The notes below the pieces were generated by a model, which worked only from the letters and a program-made list of their open reading frames with translations, ran no database searches and was not told where the DNA came from. Source: Clostridiales bacterium (GTDB lineage: Bacteria > Bacillota > Clostridia > Lachnospirales > WQUN01). From it: 5,469 nucleotides of DNA. The translations under genes were made by a program, and so were the position numbers. Positions 1-5,469 of this stretch are shown in pieces (position 1 is the first letter of the stretch; each line of letters starts with the position of its first letter). The DNA is taken from NCBI GenBank assembly GCA_031273705.1, contig JAISRJ010000170.1:1-5469 (forward strand), in the 5' to 3' direction.

Positions 1-692
1 TATATACTTATGTTGCGCGTGAATCATCTATCATGCAAACAGCGAGTTCGACTTTGCGGTCTATAACAATTTTTTATGATAAATACTTAGAAATTATTAA
101 GACGATTTTACTAAAATACGACCGACTGGATAAATATATAATTAATCTCATTAGTATTTTTGAGATATATGTGCGCTATACTGTTTCTTTAAAGCATTTG
201 GTTAATGATGAATCAGATTTTATAGATATTTTTACTAAAAAGATAAACGAAAATGATCTGCTTCCCCGTATTGATACAAAAAAATCGCGGGCCGCCGGTA
301 TCGAGGTTTTACATAGATATGTTGGTAATTATCTTATTGGCTATCCAAACAGAGATATAAATATCAATCGAGAATCAGGAGGACGCGTCATTGCTTACTC
401 CGCGTTTGGAAGCGCTTCAAGCAGAATACGCAGAGGTCTTCTTAATTCTGACATACGACCGGATGTTTTTTGGGATATCGCCGCTAAATCCGGCGACAAT
501 ATCGAAGGGGTACCTGTACATACTCCCGCTTTTAATAGTTTAACAGAAAATGACACTGTTATTATATTGCTATTGAAAATAGATATCGCAAAAAGCGTTA
601 CAGAATACTTACGACAAATCCCATCTGTGCCTAATATCTGGTATTACTTCGATGTGTTGGACTATTTGGCGCGTTATTTTTTCTATTCATAG
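1..692 (+). CDS. Family 2 glycosyltransferase, C-terminal part (5' end outside window)
   Basis: The reading frame is open from base 3 to a TAG at 690-692 and encodes 229 visible residues. The ATG at 33 is internal, not the start. The catalytic GT-A half is not visible, so the family is assigned by homology to the GT2 gene at 4417. The first residues (YTYVARESSIM) match residues 214 onward of that protein (YKYTILAVGSM), and the GRVIAY segment falls at the same relative distance in both, with no net gap. About 213 N-terminal residues are therefore probably missing. The last 100 or so residues (from about base 384) form a Rossmann-like module: RVIAYSAFG strand-turn, then IRPDVFWD, then GVPVHTP, then NDTVIILL. 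This resembles sugar-nucleotide or PglD-N-like domains; its function is unknown. No membrane segment is evident. The first 200 bases are markedly AT-rich. Likely cytoplasmic glycan assembly; donor and acceptor unknown. Confidence 0.72.
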   Translation, partial: YTYVARESSIMQTASSTLRSITIFYDKYLEIIKTILLKYDRLDKYIINLISIFEIYVRYTVSLKHLVNDESDFIDIFTKKINENDLLPRIDTKKSRAAGIEVLHRYVGNYLIGYPNRDININRESGGRVIAYSAFGSASSRIRRGLLNSDIRPDVFWDIAAKSGDNIEGVPVHTPAFNSLTENDTVIILLLKIDIAKSVTEYLRQIPSVPNIWYYFDVLDYLARYFFYS

Positions 693-821
693 CTTAGACC
701 TGCTACTCAGCCGTAGTAACTTGGCACATTAACGGGACAGCTTCCGCAGGCAAGCGGCGGTGATCCTTTTTCCGTTTATTTTGTGAAACCGCTACAGAAT
801 ACAAAGGGATGATATGAAAAT
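693..821 (+). other. Intergenic gap with no defended signal
   Basis: This is the only gap of note between genes, 129 nt long. It contains two weak stem possibilities (CTAC/GTAG at 703-716 and CCGC/GCGG at 744-757). The second is followed after eight bases by a short run of five T (767-771). Neither stem is long enough to call a terminator. I see no convincing -35/-10 pair. Possible internal regulation of the downstream operon cannot be excluded, since every later junction is tight and this one is not. Confidence 0.4.
804..809 (+). promoter_or_regulatory. Probable ribosome binding site for the radical SAM gene
   Basis: AAGGGA lies 12 nt before the ATG at 822, a rather long spacing. A nearer ATG at 814 opens only a three-codon frame (ATG AAA ATA TGA) whose stop overlaps the true start, so it does not compete as a gene start. 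The 822 start is kept because the protein then begins directly before the first strand of its N-terminal domain. Confidence 0.45.
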
Positions 822-2030
822 ATGAAGAATATTGAGATTTTAGAAAACGGCGTATATCTTTTTCCTTTTACTGCCGAAGCCGCTATGATGATACATTTAC
901 TTAATGAGTACAATGTACCGGTCTATGGTGTGTTTGATAATGACAGCTCGCTTTGGGGCAAACAGTATTGCGACGCTTTTATAGAAAAACCTATGTTTTC
1001 ATGTGAGGAACTTATTGTTATTTGCGGTCACAGGCATTACGGATATCTTGAGAAATTTAATAAATCCGTTAAGATTGAATATTTAGTTACGAAAGAAGAT
1101 ACGGATTTCGCGATTAACAAAATTGATTTGGAATCTTTTGGAAAATTAGCGCCAAGGCAAAGGCTAAGGGCAAGACGCCTATATAATGATATATATCAGG
1201 TCCTAATTCCTGATGAAATATATAAAAAAGAATCCCCTGTTATACTTAACGTCATTAATTTATCTATCACAACACGATGTACGCTGCGTTGCCGGGACTG
1301 TTCCGATCTGATGCAATATTATAAAAACCCTGGTCATATTCCTATTGGGCAAATATTCAGTGATATGAATGTAATATTTAACAGCGCTGATTTTGTACGT
1401 AACCTAACGATAGTGGGCGGAGAGCCTTTATTATATAAAGAGCTGCCCCAGTTGCTGAATTTCATAAAAGGTTTTAGATATAAAATAGGTGTCATTTGGA
1501 TTACAACAAACGGTACACTGCAAGCTTCAAACGACTTGCTCCAGGCCGCAAAAGATTGCGGGGCAATGATCAGGATATCGGATTATAAGGATAAATCTGC
1601 AAAAAAAATGGAATTATTCAGCGCCTGTGAGAAGGCGGGAGTAATGTCTGAAATAATAAATTTTCAAGACTATATGTGGCGTCCCGAGAAACAACCGGAA
1701 TATGGAACGCATACGCAAGATAAGCAAGATAAATTTGACGCCTGTCAATCCAGAATTATTTGCAATACTCTATATAACGGAAGATTCTCTTATTGCGAAT
1801 TTATTGCTCATATGGAAGATCTTAAAGCTATTCCGTATGACCCGGATAACTCTCTTTCCGTGAAACAATGCAACAAAAAAACAATAACTAAGTATCTTTC
1901 GCGGCGTACCAGTCCTTCTGCCTGTACATACTGCAGCGGCGGCAATATTCATAATATGCCCCCGGTAGAACCGGCGATTCAAACGAAAACATCATTACCA
2001 TATAGAGATTTTAAGGAGACTTATCATTAG
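822..2030 (+). CDS. Radical SAM protein with Rossmann-like N-terminal domain and C-terminal cysteine cluster
   Basis: This 402-residue protein should bind a [4Fe-4S] cluster and cleave S-adenosylmethionine to a 5'-deoxyadenosyl radical. The signature CTLRCRDC (residues 153-160; Cys153, Cys157, Cys160) has the canonical CX3CX2C spacing. It is followed by the SAM-binding GGEP motif (199-202) and a TTNGT strand (228-232). Residues 1 to about 90 form a separate alpha/beta domain (VYLFPF strand, then VPVYGVFDND, then EELIVICG) that resembles a nucleotide-sugar-binding Rossmann fold. After the core come Cys308, Cys314, Cys325 (CNTLYNGRFSYC), Cys350 and a CxxC at 368-371, a SPASM/twitch-like pattern suggesting an auxiliary iron-sulfur cluster. 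Its substrate is unknown. Position at the head of the LicD/IspD operon suggests modification of a sugar or of the transferred group. Peptide modification is less likely because no precursor peptide is seen. No signal peptide, so cytoplasmic. Confidence 0.88.
   Translation: MKNIEILENGVYLFPFTAEAAMMIHLLNEYNVPVYGVFDNDSSLWGKQYCDAFIEKPMFSCEELIVICGHRHYGYLEKFNKSVKIEYLVTKEDTDFAINKIDLESFGKLAPRQRLRARRLYNDIYQVLIPDEIYKKESPVILNVINLSITTRCTLRCRDCSDLMQYYKNPGHIPIGQIFSDMNVIFNSADFVRNLTIVGGEPLLYKELPQLLNFIKGFRYKIGVIWITTNGTLQASNDLLQAAKDCGAMIRISDYKDKSAKKMELFSACEKAGVMSEIINFQDYMWRPEKQPEYGTHTQDKQDKFDACQSRIICNTLYNGRFSYCEFIAHMEDLKAIPYDPDNSLSVKQCNKKTITKYLSRRTSPSACTYCSGGNIHNMPPVEPAIQTKTSLPYRDFKETYH
2013..2018 (+). promoter_or_regulatory. 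Strong Shine-Dalgarno motif at an awkward distance from the first LicD start
   Basis: AAGGAG lies inside the last codons of the radical SAM gene, 22 nt before the ATG at 2041, which is too far for normal use. A weaker AGGAT at 2029-2033 lies 7 nt before that ATG and is the more conventional site. The stronger motif is 7 nt from an in-frame ATT at 2026. The ATG remains the default start, but a rare non-ATG start five codons upstream is conceivable. Confidence 0.35.
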
Positions 2031-2040
2031 GATTGATACC

Positions 2041-2895
2041 ATGAAGTCTGTGTATGTATTAACGAAAGAAGAATTAAGATCACTTCAGCTGATTTTGCTT
2101 GAAATGCTCCTTGAAGTTGACCGCATTTGTAAAAAATATCACATAAAGTATTCAATAGACGGGGGCACACTTTTAGGGGCAGTACGACACGGTGGCTTTA
2201 TTCCCTGGGACGACGACCTGGATATTGTTATGACGCGTAAAGAATATGATAAGTTTAAAAATGCCGCGATAAAAGAGCTGGACGCCGGAAAGTACTTTTA
2301 CCAGGACCACTTGACAGATTCACATTATCGTTGGGGATACGCGAAAATACGACGCGTAGACTCTGAATTTGTAAGATTTGGGCAAGAGCGTCTTAATATG
2401 AAAACGGGCATATTCCTGGATATTTTTCCACGGGATAATGTGCCGGATGGTTTTGTTATAAGAAGGTTACATGCTTTTTGCTGTTATTTTTGGCGGAAAG
2501 TTCTATTTTCTGAAGTTGGAAAAATAACTGCCGTTTCCGCGATTAAAAAAATCGCGTATTGCGTAATCAATAGAATTCCAAAAGAAACGGCTTTTTATGT
2601 TCTTGAAAAAATTGCGAAAACTTGCAATAAAAGAAAGACAAAATTATCTAGGTGCTATACTTTCCCTTTGCCTAAAAAGGGCTGTTACGGCTATAAGAAC
2701 GAATGGTTTACTCAATTTTGTGAAATTACTTTTGAAGGTTATGAGTTCCCGGCCGCCAAGGATAATCACGGCTATTTAGTCTGTGATTATGGCGATTATA
2801 TGCAAATACCATCTGAGGAAAAAAGACGTCGTCATCCTTGTTCAAAATTCAGCTTGCCAAAAGGATGTGAGGATGTGTGGAAAACTGCGAAATAG
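2041..2895 (+). CDS. LicD family phosphotransferase (first of a tandem pair)
   Basis: This 284-residue protein belongs to the LicD family of the nucleotidyltransferase fold. Characterised members move a phospho-substituent, such as phosphocholine or ribitol phosphate, from a CDP donor to a sugar. The family signature is complete: GGTLLGAVRH (41-50) followed by GGFIPWDDDLD (51-61), whose aspartates 57, 59 and 61 are the likely metal-binding residues. LDIFP (126-130) and a C-terminal GDYMQIPSEEKRRRHP block (251-266) are also typical. No signal peptide or transmembrane span is evident, so it probably acts at the cytoplasmic face. It follows the radical SAM stop by 10 nt, overlaps the next LicD gene by 19 nt, and precedes a cytidylyltransferase that could supply the CDP donor. 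The transferred group cannot be read from the sequence. The start at ATG 2041 has a modest ribosome site. Family assignment is firm; substrate is open. Confidence 0.9.
   Translation: MKSVYVLTKEELRSLQLILLEMLLEVDRICKKYHIKYSIDGGTLLGAVRHGGFIPWDDDLDIVMTRKEYDKFKNAAIKELDAGKYFYQDHLTDSHYRWGYAKIRRVDSEFVRFGQERLNMKTGIFLDIFPRDNVPDGFVIRRLHAFCCYFWRKVLFSEVGKITAVSAIKKIAYCVINRIPKETAFYVLEKIAKTCNKRKTKLSRCYTFPLPKKGCYGYKNEWFTQFCEITFEGYEFPAAKDNHGYLVCDYGDYMQIPSEEKRRRHPCSKFSLPKGCEDVWKTAK
2869..2873 (+). promoter_or_regulatory. Shine-Dalgarno-like repeat before the second LicD gene
   Basis: Two purine motifs, AAGGA at 2861-2865 and GAGGA at 2869-2873, sit inside the end of the first LicD gene, 11 and 3 nt before the GTG at 2877. 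They favour GTG 2877 over the in-frame ATG at 2907, which has only a weak AGAAG (2894-2898) ahead of it. A TGA at 2868 blocks any start further upstream in this frame. Confidence 0.4.
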
Positions 2896-3716
2896 AAGAC
2901 TTAGAAATGGTGCCTAAAGAATTAAGGGAATTGCAGCTTGTAATACTGGATATGCTTATTGAGCTTGATAAAATTTGCCGAAAGCACAATATAAAATATA
3001 CAATTGTAGCGGGTACCCTTTTGGGCGCGGTGCGCCACCGCGGCTTTATCCCGTGGGACGACGACGCCGATGTCGCAATGTTAAGGGAAGATTATATTAA
3101 GTTTAGAGATGTTTGCGAAACAGAACTTGACGCCGATAAATATTTCTTTCAAGACCATACGACCGATAAGGATTATAGATGGGGATACGCCAGGATACGC
3201 CGTAAAAATACGAAGTTTATACGTAAGGGCCAGGAACACCTTAAAATGCGTACCGGAATTTTTCTCGATATATTTCCGTCTGATAATATACCCGATTTTT
3301 ATCCGAGTAGATTGCTTCATTGTTTTTTTTGTTTTGTATTCAGAAAAATATTGTACTCAGAAGTCGGCAAAATAACCGAGAAAAATAAACTGAAAAAAAT
3401 TCTTTACAAAATTCTGAATGTCATACCTCTTGATACTATATTCAGAGTATTTGAAAAAAGCGCGAATAAACATAACGCGAAGGTTACAAAATTTAATAGA
3501 ACATACGCGTTTCCTCCACGCGCGGGCATTTGGCTGGGAACGCCGCGTGTTTGGGATACCGATGTTACTGATATTTGGTTTGAGGGACATTTATTTTCAA
3601 CTACACTGTATTATGAAAGATATTTAGAATGGCGGTTCGGCGACTATATGCGGTTTCCGCCGCCGGAAAAGCGTCATTGGCATCCGGCGGCACTAATTGA
3701 ATTCCCAAAGAAGTGA
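2877..3716 (+). CDS. LicD family phosphotransferase (second of a tandem pair)
   Basis: This 279-residue paralog aligns with the preceding LicD protein at a constant four-residue offset from the N-terminal helix to the C-terminal block. Over its residues 15-66 I count 36 identities in 52 positions. The signature is AGTLLGAVRH (45-54) and RGFIPWDDDAD (55-65), with aspartates 61, 63 and 65 as likely metal ligands. GIFLDIFPSDN (127-137) and GDYMRFPPPEKRHWHP (255-270) follow. It differs where specificity may lie: VAG replaces DGG before the TLLG motif, and residues about 205-250 are divergent, with WLGTPRVWDTDVTDIW in place of the sister's lysine- and cysteine-rich segment. It is therefore expected to be a CDP-dependent phosphotransferase with a related but distinct donor or acceptor. 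The start is GTG 2877, overlapping the upstream gene by 19 nt; ATG 2907 (269 residues) is an alternative. It overlaps the next gene by 4 nt, indicating translational coupling. Confidence 0.88.
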   Translation: MENCEIEDLEMVPKELRELQLVILDMLIELDKICRKHNIKYTIVAGTLLGAVRHRGFIPWDDDADVAMLREDYIKFRDVCETELDADKYFFQDHTTDKDYRWGYARIRRKNTKFIRKGQEHLKMRTGIFLDIFPSDNIPDFYPSRLLHCFFCFVFRKILYSEVGKITEKNKLKKILYKILNVIPLDTIFRVFEKSANKHNAKVTKFNRTYAFPPRAGIWLGTPRVWDTDVTDIWFEGHLFSTTLYYERYLEWRFGDYMRFPPPEKRHWHPAALIEFPKK

Positions 3717-4417
3717 AAAAAGTGAATATTGCTCTGATACAAGCGGGTGGCGTAGGAACCAGAATTAACGACGACGTGCCTAAACAGTTTTTGCCCATAA
3801 ATAACAAACCGCTCGTAATATATACACTTGAGCGGTTTCAAAACTCCTCCGGTGTTGACGCGATAGTAGTAATATGTTTGGACGGCTGGCAGAAATCACT
3901 GCGAGGTTTTTGCGCGTATTATAAAATTACAAAGTTAAGGGAGATTGTAATCGGCGGTGATACCGGCATACAATCTATAATAAACGGGCTTAGTTTTTTA
4001 GCGGAACATTACCCAAGAGACTCTCTTGTTATGATTCATGAGGCTGTAAGACCTATGGTTTCTGTGCGGATAATAGAAGATTCTATAAGGGTAGCTAAGT
4101 TGTATGGCAACGCTGTTTCGGCAATCCCTTGCGTAGATGAGATGCTGTCAAGCCAGGACCAACTTAACACCGGCGAACTTATACCTCGCGACGGCCTTTA
4201 CAGTGTGCAAAACCCACATACGTTTAAACTTGAAAAACTTATTTGGGCATATAATTCGGCAATTGAGCGAGGTTTAACAAATTCACTGGGTACAGCGGTG
4301 CTTATGCATAATTTAGGAGAAAAATTGTACTTATCGCTTGGCTCAATTAAAAATTTTAAGGTGACTGTTTTTGATGATATAGAAATTGTAAAAGCTATTA
4401 TATCAGGCGGTGAATAG
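3713..4417 (+). CDS. IspD/TarI-family cytidylyltransferase with divergent pocket
   Basis: This 234-residue protein has the usual length for the family that joins CTP to a phosphorylated alcohol: IspD makes CDP-methylerythritol, TarI makes CDP-ribitol. Visible motifs are the nucleotide loop QAGGVGTR (10-17), PKQFLPINNKP (23-33), GGDTGIQSI (81-89), HEAVRP (109-114), PRDGL (158-162) and NFKVT (214-218), with Lys24, Arg17 and Lys216 conserved. Several usual pocket residues are changed: Glu for Asp in the HDA(A/V)RP motif, Gly85 for the usual Arg, Glu143 for a Thr, and NPH for TPQ (167-169). The substrate is thus probably not methylerythritol phosphate. The genes upstream suggest it supplies a CDP donor to the two LicD proteins. 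No reductase (TarJ-type) lies in the window. The start GTG 3713 shares a GTGA overlap with the LicD stop; GTG 3722 is an alternative. Soluble and cytoplasmic. Confidence 0.87.
   Translation: MKKVNIALIQAGGVGTRINDDVPKQFLPINNKPLVIYTLERFQNSSGVDAIVVICLDGWQKSLRGFCAYYKITKLREIVIGGDTGIQSIINGLSFLAEHYPRDSLVMIHEAVRPMVSVRIIEDSIRVAKLYGNAVSAIPCVDEMLSSQDQLNTGELIPRDGLYSVQNPHTFKLEKLIWAYNSAIERGLTNSLGTAVLMHNLGEKLYLSLGSIKNFKVTVFDDIEIVKAIISGGE
4405..4410 (+). promoter_or_regulatory. Ribosome binding site supporting a GTG start at 4417
   Basis: AGGCGGTGA (4405-4413) matches the consensus AGGAGGTGA at all but one base, and its core ends 6 nt before GTG 4417. This supports the GTG rather than ATG 4435 or 4441 as the start. 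Those later codons would cut off the first beta strand of the glycosyltransferase fold. Confidence 0.6.
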
Positions 4418-5469
4418 TGAATAAAAAAGTAAGCATGGTTATGACATGCTATAACAAAGCAAACTATATAGGGGCAATGCTTGAATCCGTCTTATCGCAA
4501 ACGTGGGATAATATAGAACTGATACTTGTAAATGATGGTTCAACAGATGGTTCGCGCAATGTAATCGCTTCATATGAAAAAAGGTTGCGTGAAAGGTTTG
4601 ATCTATTAATTATAGATCAAGAAAATCAGGGGCGGGCAAGCGGCCTTCGCAACGGTTTTTTGCGCGTAACAGGCGATTATGTGTGTACACCTGATTGTGA
4701 TGATAGATTGGAACCTGACTATGTTTTAACTTTAGCTGCCTATTTGGAAAAAAATCGCGATGTTAAGTGGGTTTGCGGTGATATGGATTGCTGGCCTCTT
4801 GATTTTTCAAGCGACACGTATTTATATGGCGGCGAACATGGATTTTTAAATCGTTTGGATAACGATACATGGCTGGACGCCATGCTTTCCAAACGCGTTT
4901 CAGTCACTCCCGTAACCCTTTTGGCACGTCGGGATTGCTTTGATAAATGCAATTTTATTGATAATTTTCTGACCGGAAGAGAATATTGCCAGGAACAGCA
5001 AATTAGAATCCCTCTTTTAGCGAACGGCAAGGGCGCTCATATAAATAAAGTTTTATACAAATACACTATACTGGCGGTAGGATCTATGACAGAGTGGTGG
5101 CGTAAATCCGCCGATACATATTATGGTTTTCTGGAAAATTATAGAATAGACGCGATAAACGCGCTTAAGCTAAATAACGCCTATAGCGATAGGCGGCGCG
5201 CTTTGTTTGATATTGGCGCCGTTAAAATGATAGCCAACAATGGCATAGACTACGACAGGGGCAAGGCGGTGGAGAGTTTATTAGAAAACGCCGCTTCCGC
5301 CGGTATTTTTCCGGTTAGCGCCATACGGCGAAAGACAGCGTTAGAGGCAGGCTTTGCGGTATTGCATCATCATTTGTGCAATCATATTATACGTCTTAAT
5401 GGTCGGGTTAAAGACCTGCGCCCGACAGGCAAAGGGCGTGTAATAGCGTATGCGGCTTACGGCATGGCG
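4417..5469 (+). CDS. Family 2 glycosyltransferase (3' end outside window)
   Basis: 351 residues are visible, open to the right edge. The N-terminus is a GT-A domain of family 2: VSMVMTCYNKANYI (5-18), LESVLSQTW (22-30), the nucleotide-sugar strand LILVNDGSTDGS (35-46), ENQGRASGLRNG (69-80) and the metal-binding DxD within TPDCDD (Asp93, Asp95). GREYCQEQQ (187-195) stands where the acceptor-site acidic motif usually occurs. From about residue 214 it aligns with the partial gene at the left edge, and GRVIAYAAYG (340-349) begins the same Rossmann-like C-terminal module. By that comparison the full protein should be about 440 residues, with roughly 90 beyond the window. No transmembrane span is seen. 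GTG 4417 overlaps the cytidylyltransferase stop by one base. It likely adds a sugar to the glycan that the LicD proteins decorate; donor and acceptor are not readable. Confidence 0.9.
   Translation, partial: MNKKVSMVMTCYNKANYIGAMLESVLSQTWDNIELILVNDGSTDGSRNVIASYEKRLRERFDLLIIDQENQGRASGLRNGFLRVTGDYVCTPDCDDRLEPDYVLTLAAYLEKNRDVKWVCGDMDCWPLDFSSDTYLYGGEHGFLNRLDNDTWLDAMLSKRVSVTPVTLLARRDCFDKCNFIDNFLTGREYCQEQQIRIPLLANGKGAHINKVLYKYTILAVGSMTEWWRKSADTYYGFLENYRIDAINALKLNNAYSDRRRALFDIGAVKMIANNGIDYDRGKAVESLLENAASAGIFPVSAIRRKTALEAGFAVLHHHLCNHIIRLNGRVKDLRPTGKGRVIAYAAYGMA
4598..4620 (+). repeat. Perfect 9-bp inverted repeat inside the glycosyltransferase gene
   Basis: TTGATCTAT (4598-4606) and ATAGATCAA (4612-4620) are exact reverse complements separated by TAATT. 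The element lies in codons for residues 61-68 (FDLLIIDQ) of the GT2 protein. It could fold as an AT-rich hairpin in mRNA or be a palindromic protein site, but it may simply be a coincidence of codon choice. Confidence 0.5.

Noticed and set aside
33..35. ATG at 33 as the start of a complete 219-residue protein
   Set aside because: The frame is open to the window edge, and the upstream residues also align with the paralog at 4417, so the gene continues to the left.
744..771. CCGC/GCGG hairpin followed by a short T run as a rho-independent terminator after the first gene
   Set aside because: The stem is only four base pairs, eight bases separate it from the T run, and only five T residues follow.
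769..800. Possible promoter TTCCGT (770-775) with TACAGA (793-798)
   Set aside because: Both hexamers match the consensus poorly, and nothing else supports transcription starting here.
720..812. Thirty-codon open stretch between the first two genes, in the same frame as the first gene
   Set aside because: It has no good start codon or ribosome site, and three stop codons (690, 714 and 717) separate it from the upstream gene. The first protein already has a plausible natural end, so chance is the simplest explanation.
822..2030. Radical SAM protein as a ribosomal-peptide maturase
   Set aside because: No small precursor peptide is visible nearby, and the neighbours are glycan and CDP-alditol genes. 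The extra cysteines alone do not prove peptide modification.
3654..3669. TTTCCG/CGGAAA inverted repeat near the end of the second LicD gene as a terminator
   Set aside because: It encodes a conserved part of the C-terminal LicD block (FPPPEK), has no T tract after it, and would interrupt an overlapping operon.
4740..5030. Minus-strand open frame opposite the last gene, and other short frames opposite or inside the LicD genes
   Set aside because: They lie wholly within genes with clear family motifs, show no recognisable domains and are shadows of the coding strand.

Overview
The window holds six consecutive genes on the + strand and nothing convincing on the - strand. They look like part of a cell-surface glycan or teichoic-acid-like gene cluster. 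Base composition is AT-leaning but uneven, Shine-Dalgarno-like purine runs precede several starts, and the gene families are common in low-GC Gram-positive bacteria. A Firmicute (Clostridia-type) host is therefore plausible, but this is a low-confidence inference because no taxonomic marker is present.

Layout: (1) 1-692, the C-terminal part of a family 2 glycosyltransferase (GT2), cut by the left window edge, ending in a Rossmann-like appended domain. (2) 693-821, the only real intergenic gap (129 nt), with no promoter or terminator I can defend. (3) 822-2030, a radical SAM enzyme with a Rossmann-like N-terminal domain and a cysteine-bearing C-terminal extension. (4) 2041-2895 and (5) 2877-3716, two tandem LicD-family phosphotransferases that are close paralogs. 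(6) 3713-4417, an IspD/TarI-family cytidylyltransferase with altered pocket residues. (7) 4417-5469, a second GT2 enzyme, cut by the right edge and paralogous to the first gene over the part visible in both. From 822 onward the genes are separated by only 10 nt or overlap by 19, 4 and 1 nt, so they form a tightly coupled operon.

Working model (inference): the cytidylyltransferase activates a small phosphorylated alcohol or polyol as a CDP derivative. The two LicD proteins transfer the phospho-substituent from the CDP donor onto a glycan, perhaps in two successive steps or on two acceptors. The GT2 enzymes build that glycan, and the radical SAM enzyme modifies a sugar, the substituent or another precursor. 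The set of one IspD-family enzyme plus two LicD-fold transferases formally mirrors the human ISPD/fukutin/FKRP pathway that installs tandem ribitol-phosphate on alpha-dystroglycan. The most interesting points are that parallel, the drifted IspD pocket, the unassigned radical SAM enzyme, and a Rossmann-like domain that seems to be shared by the radical SAM protein and both glycosyltransferases.
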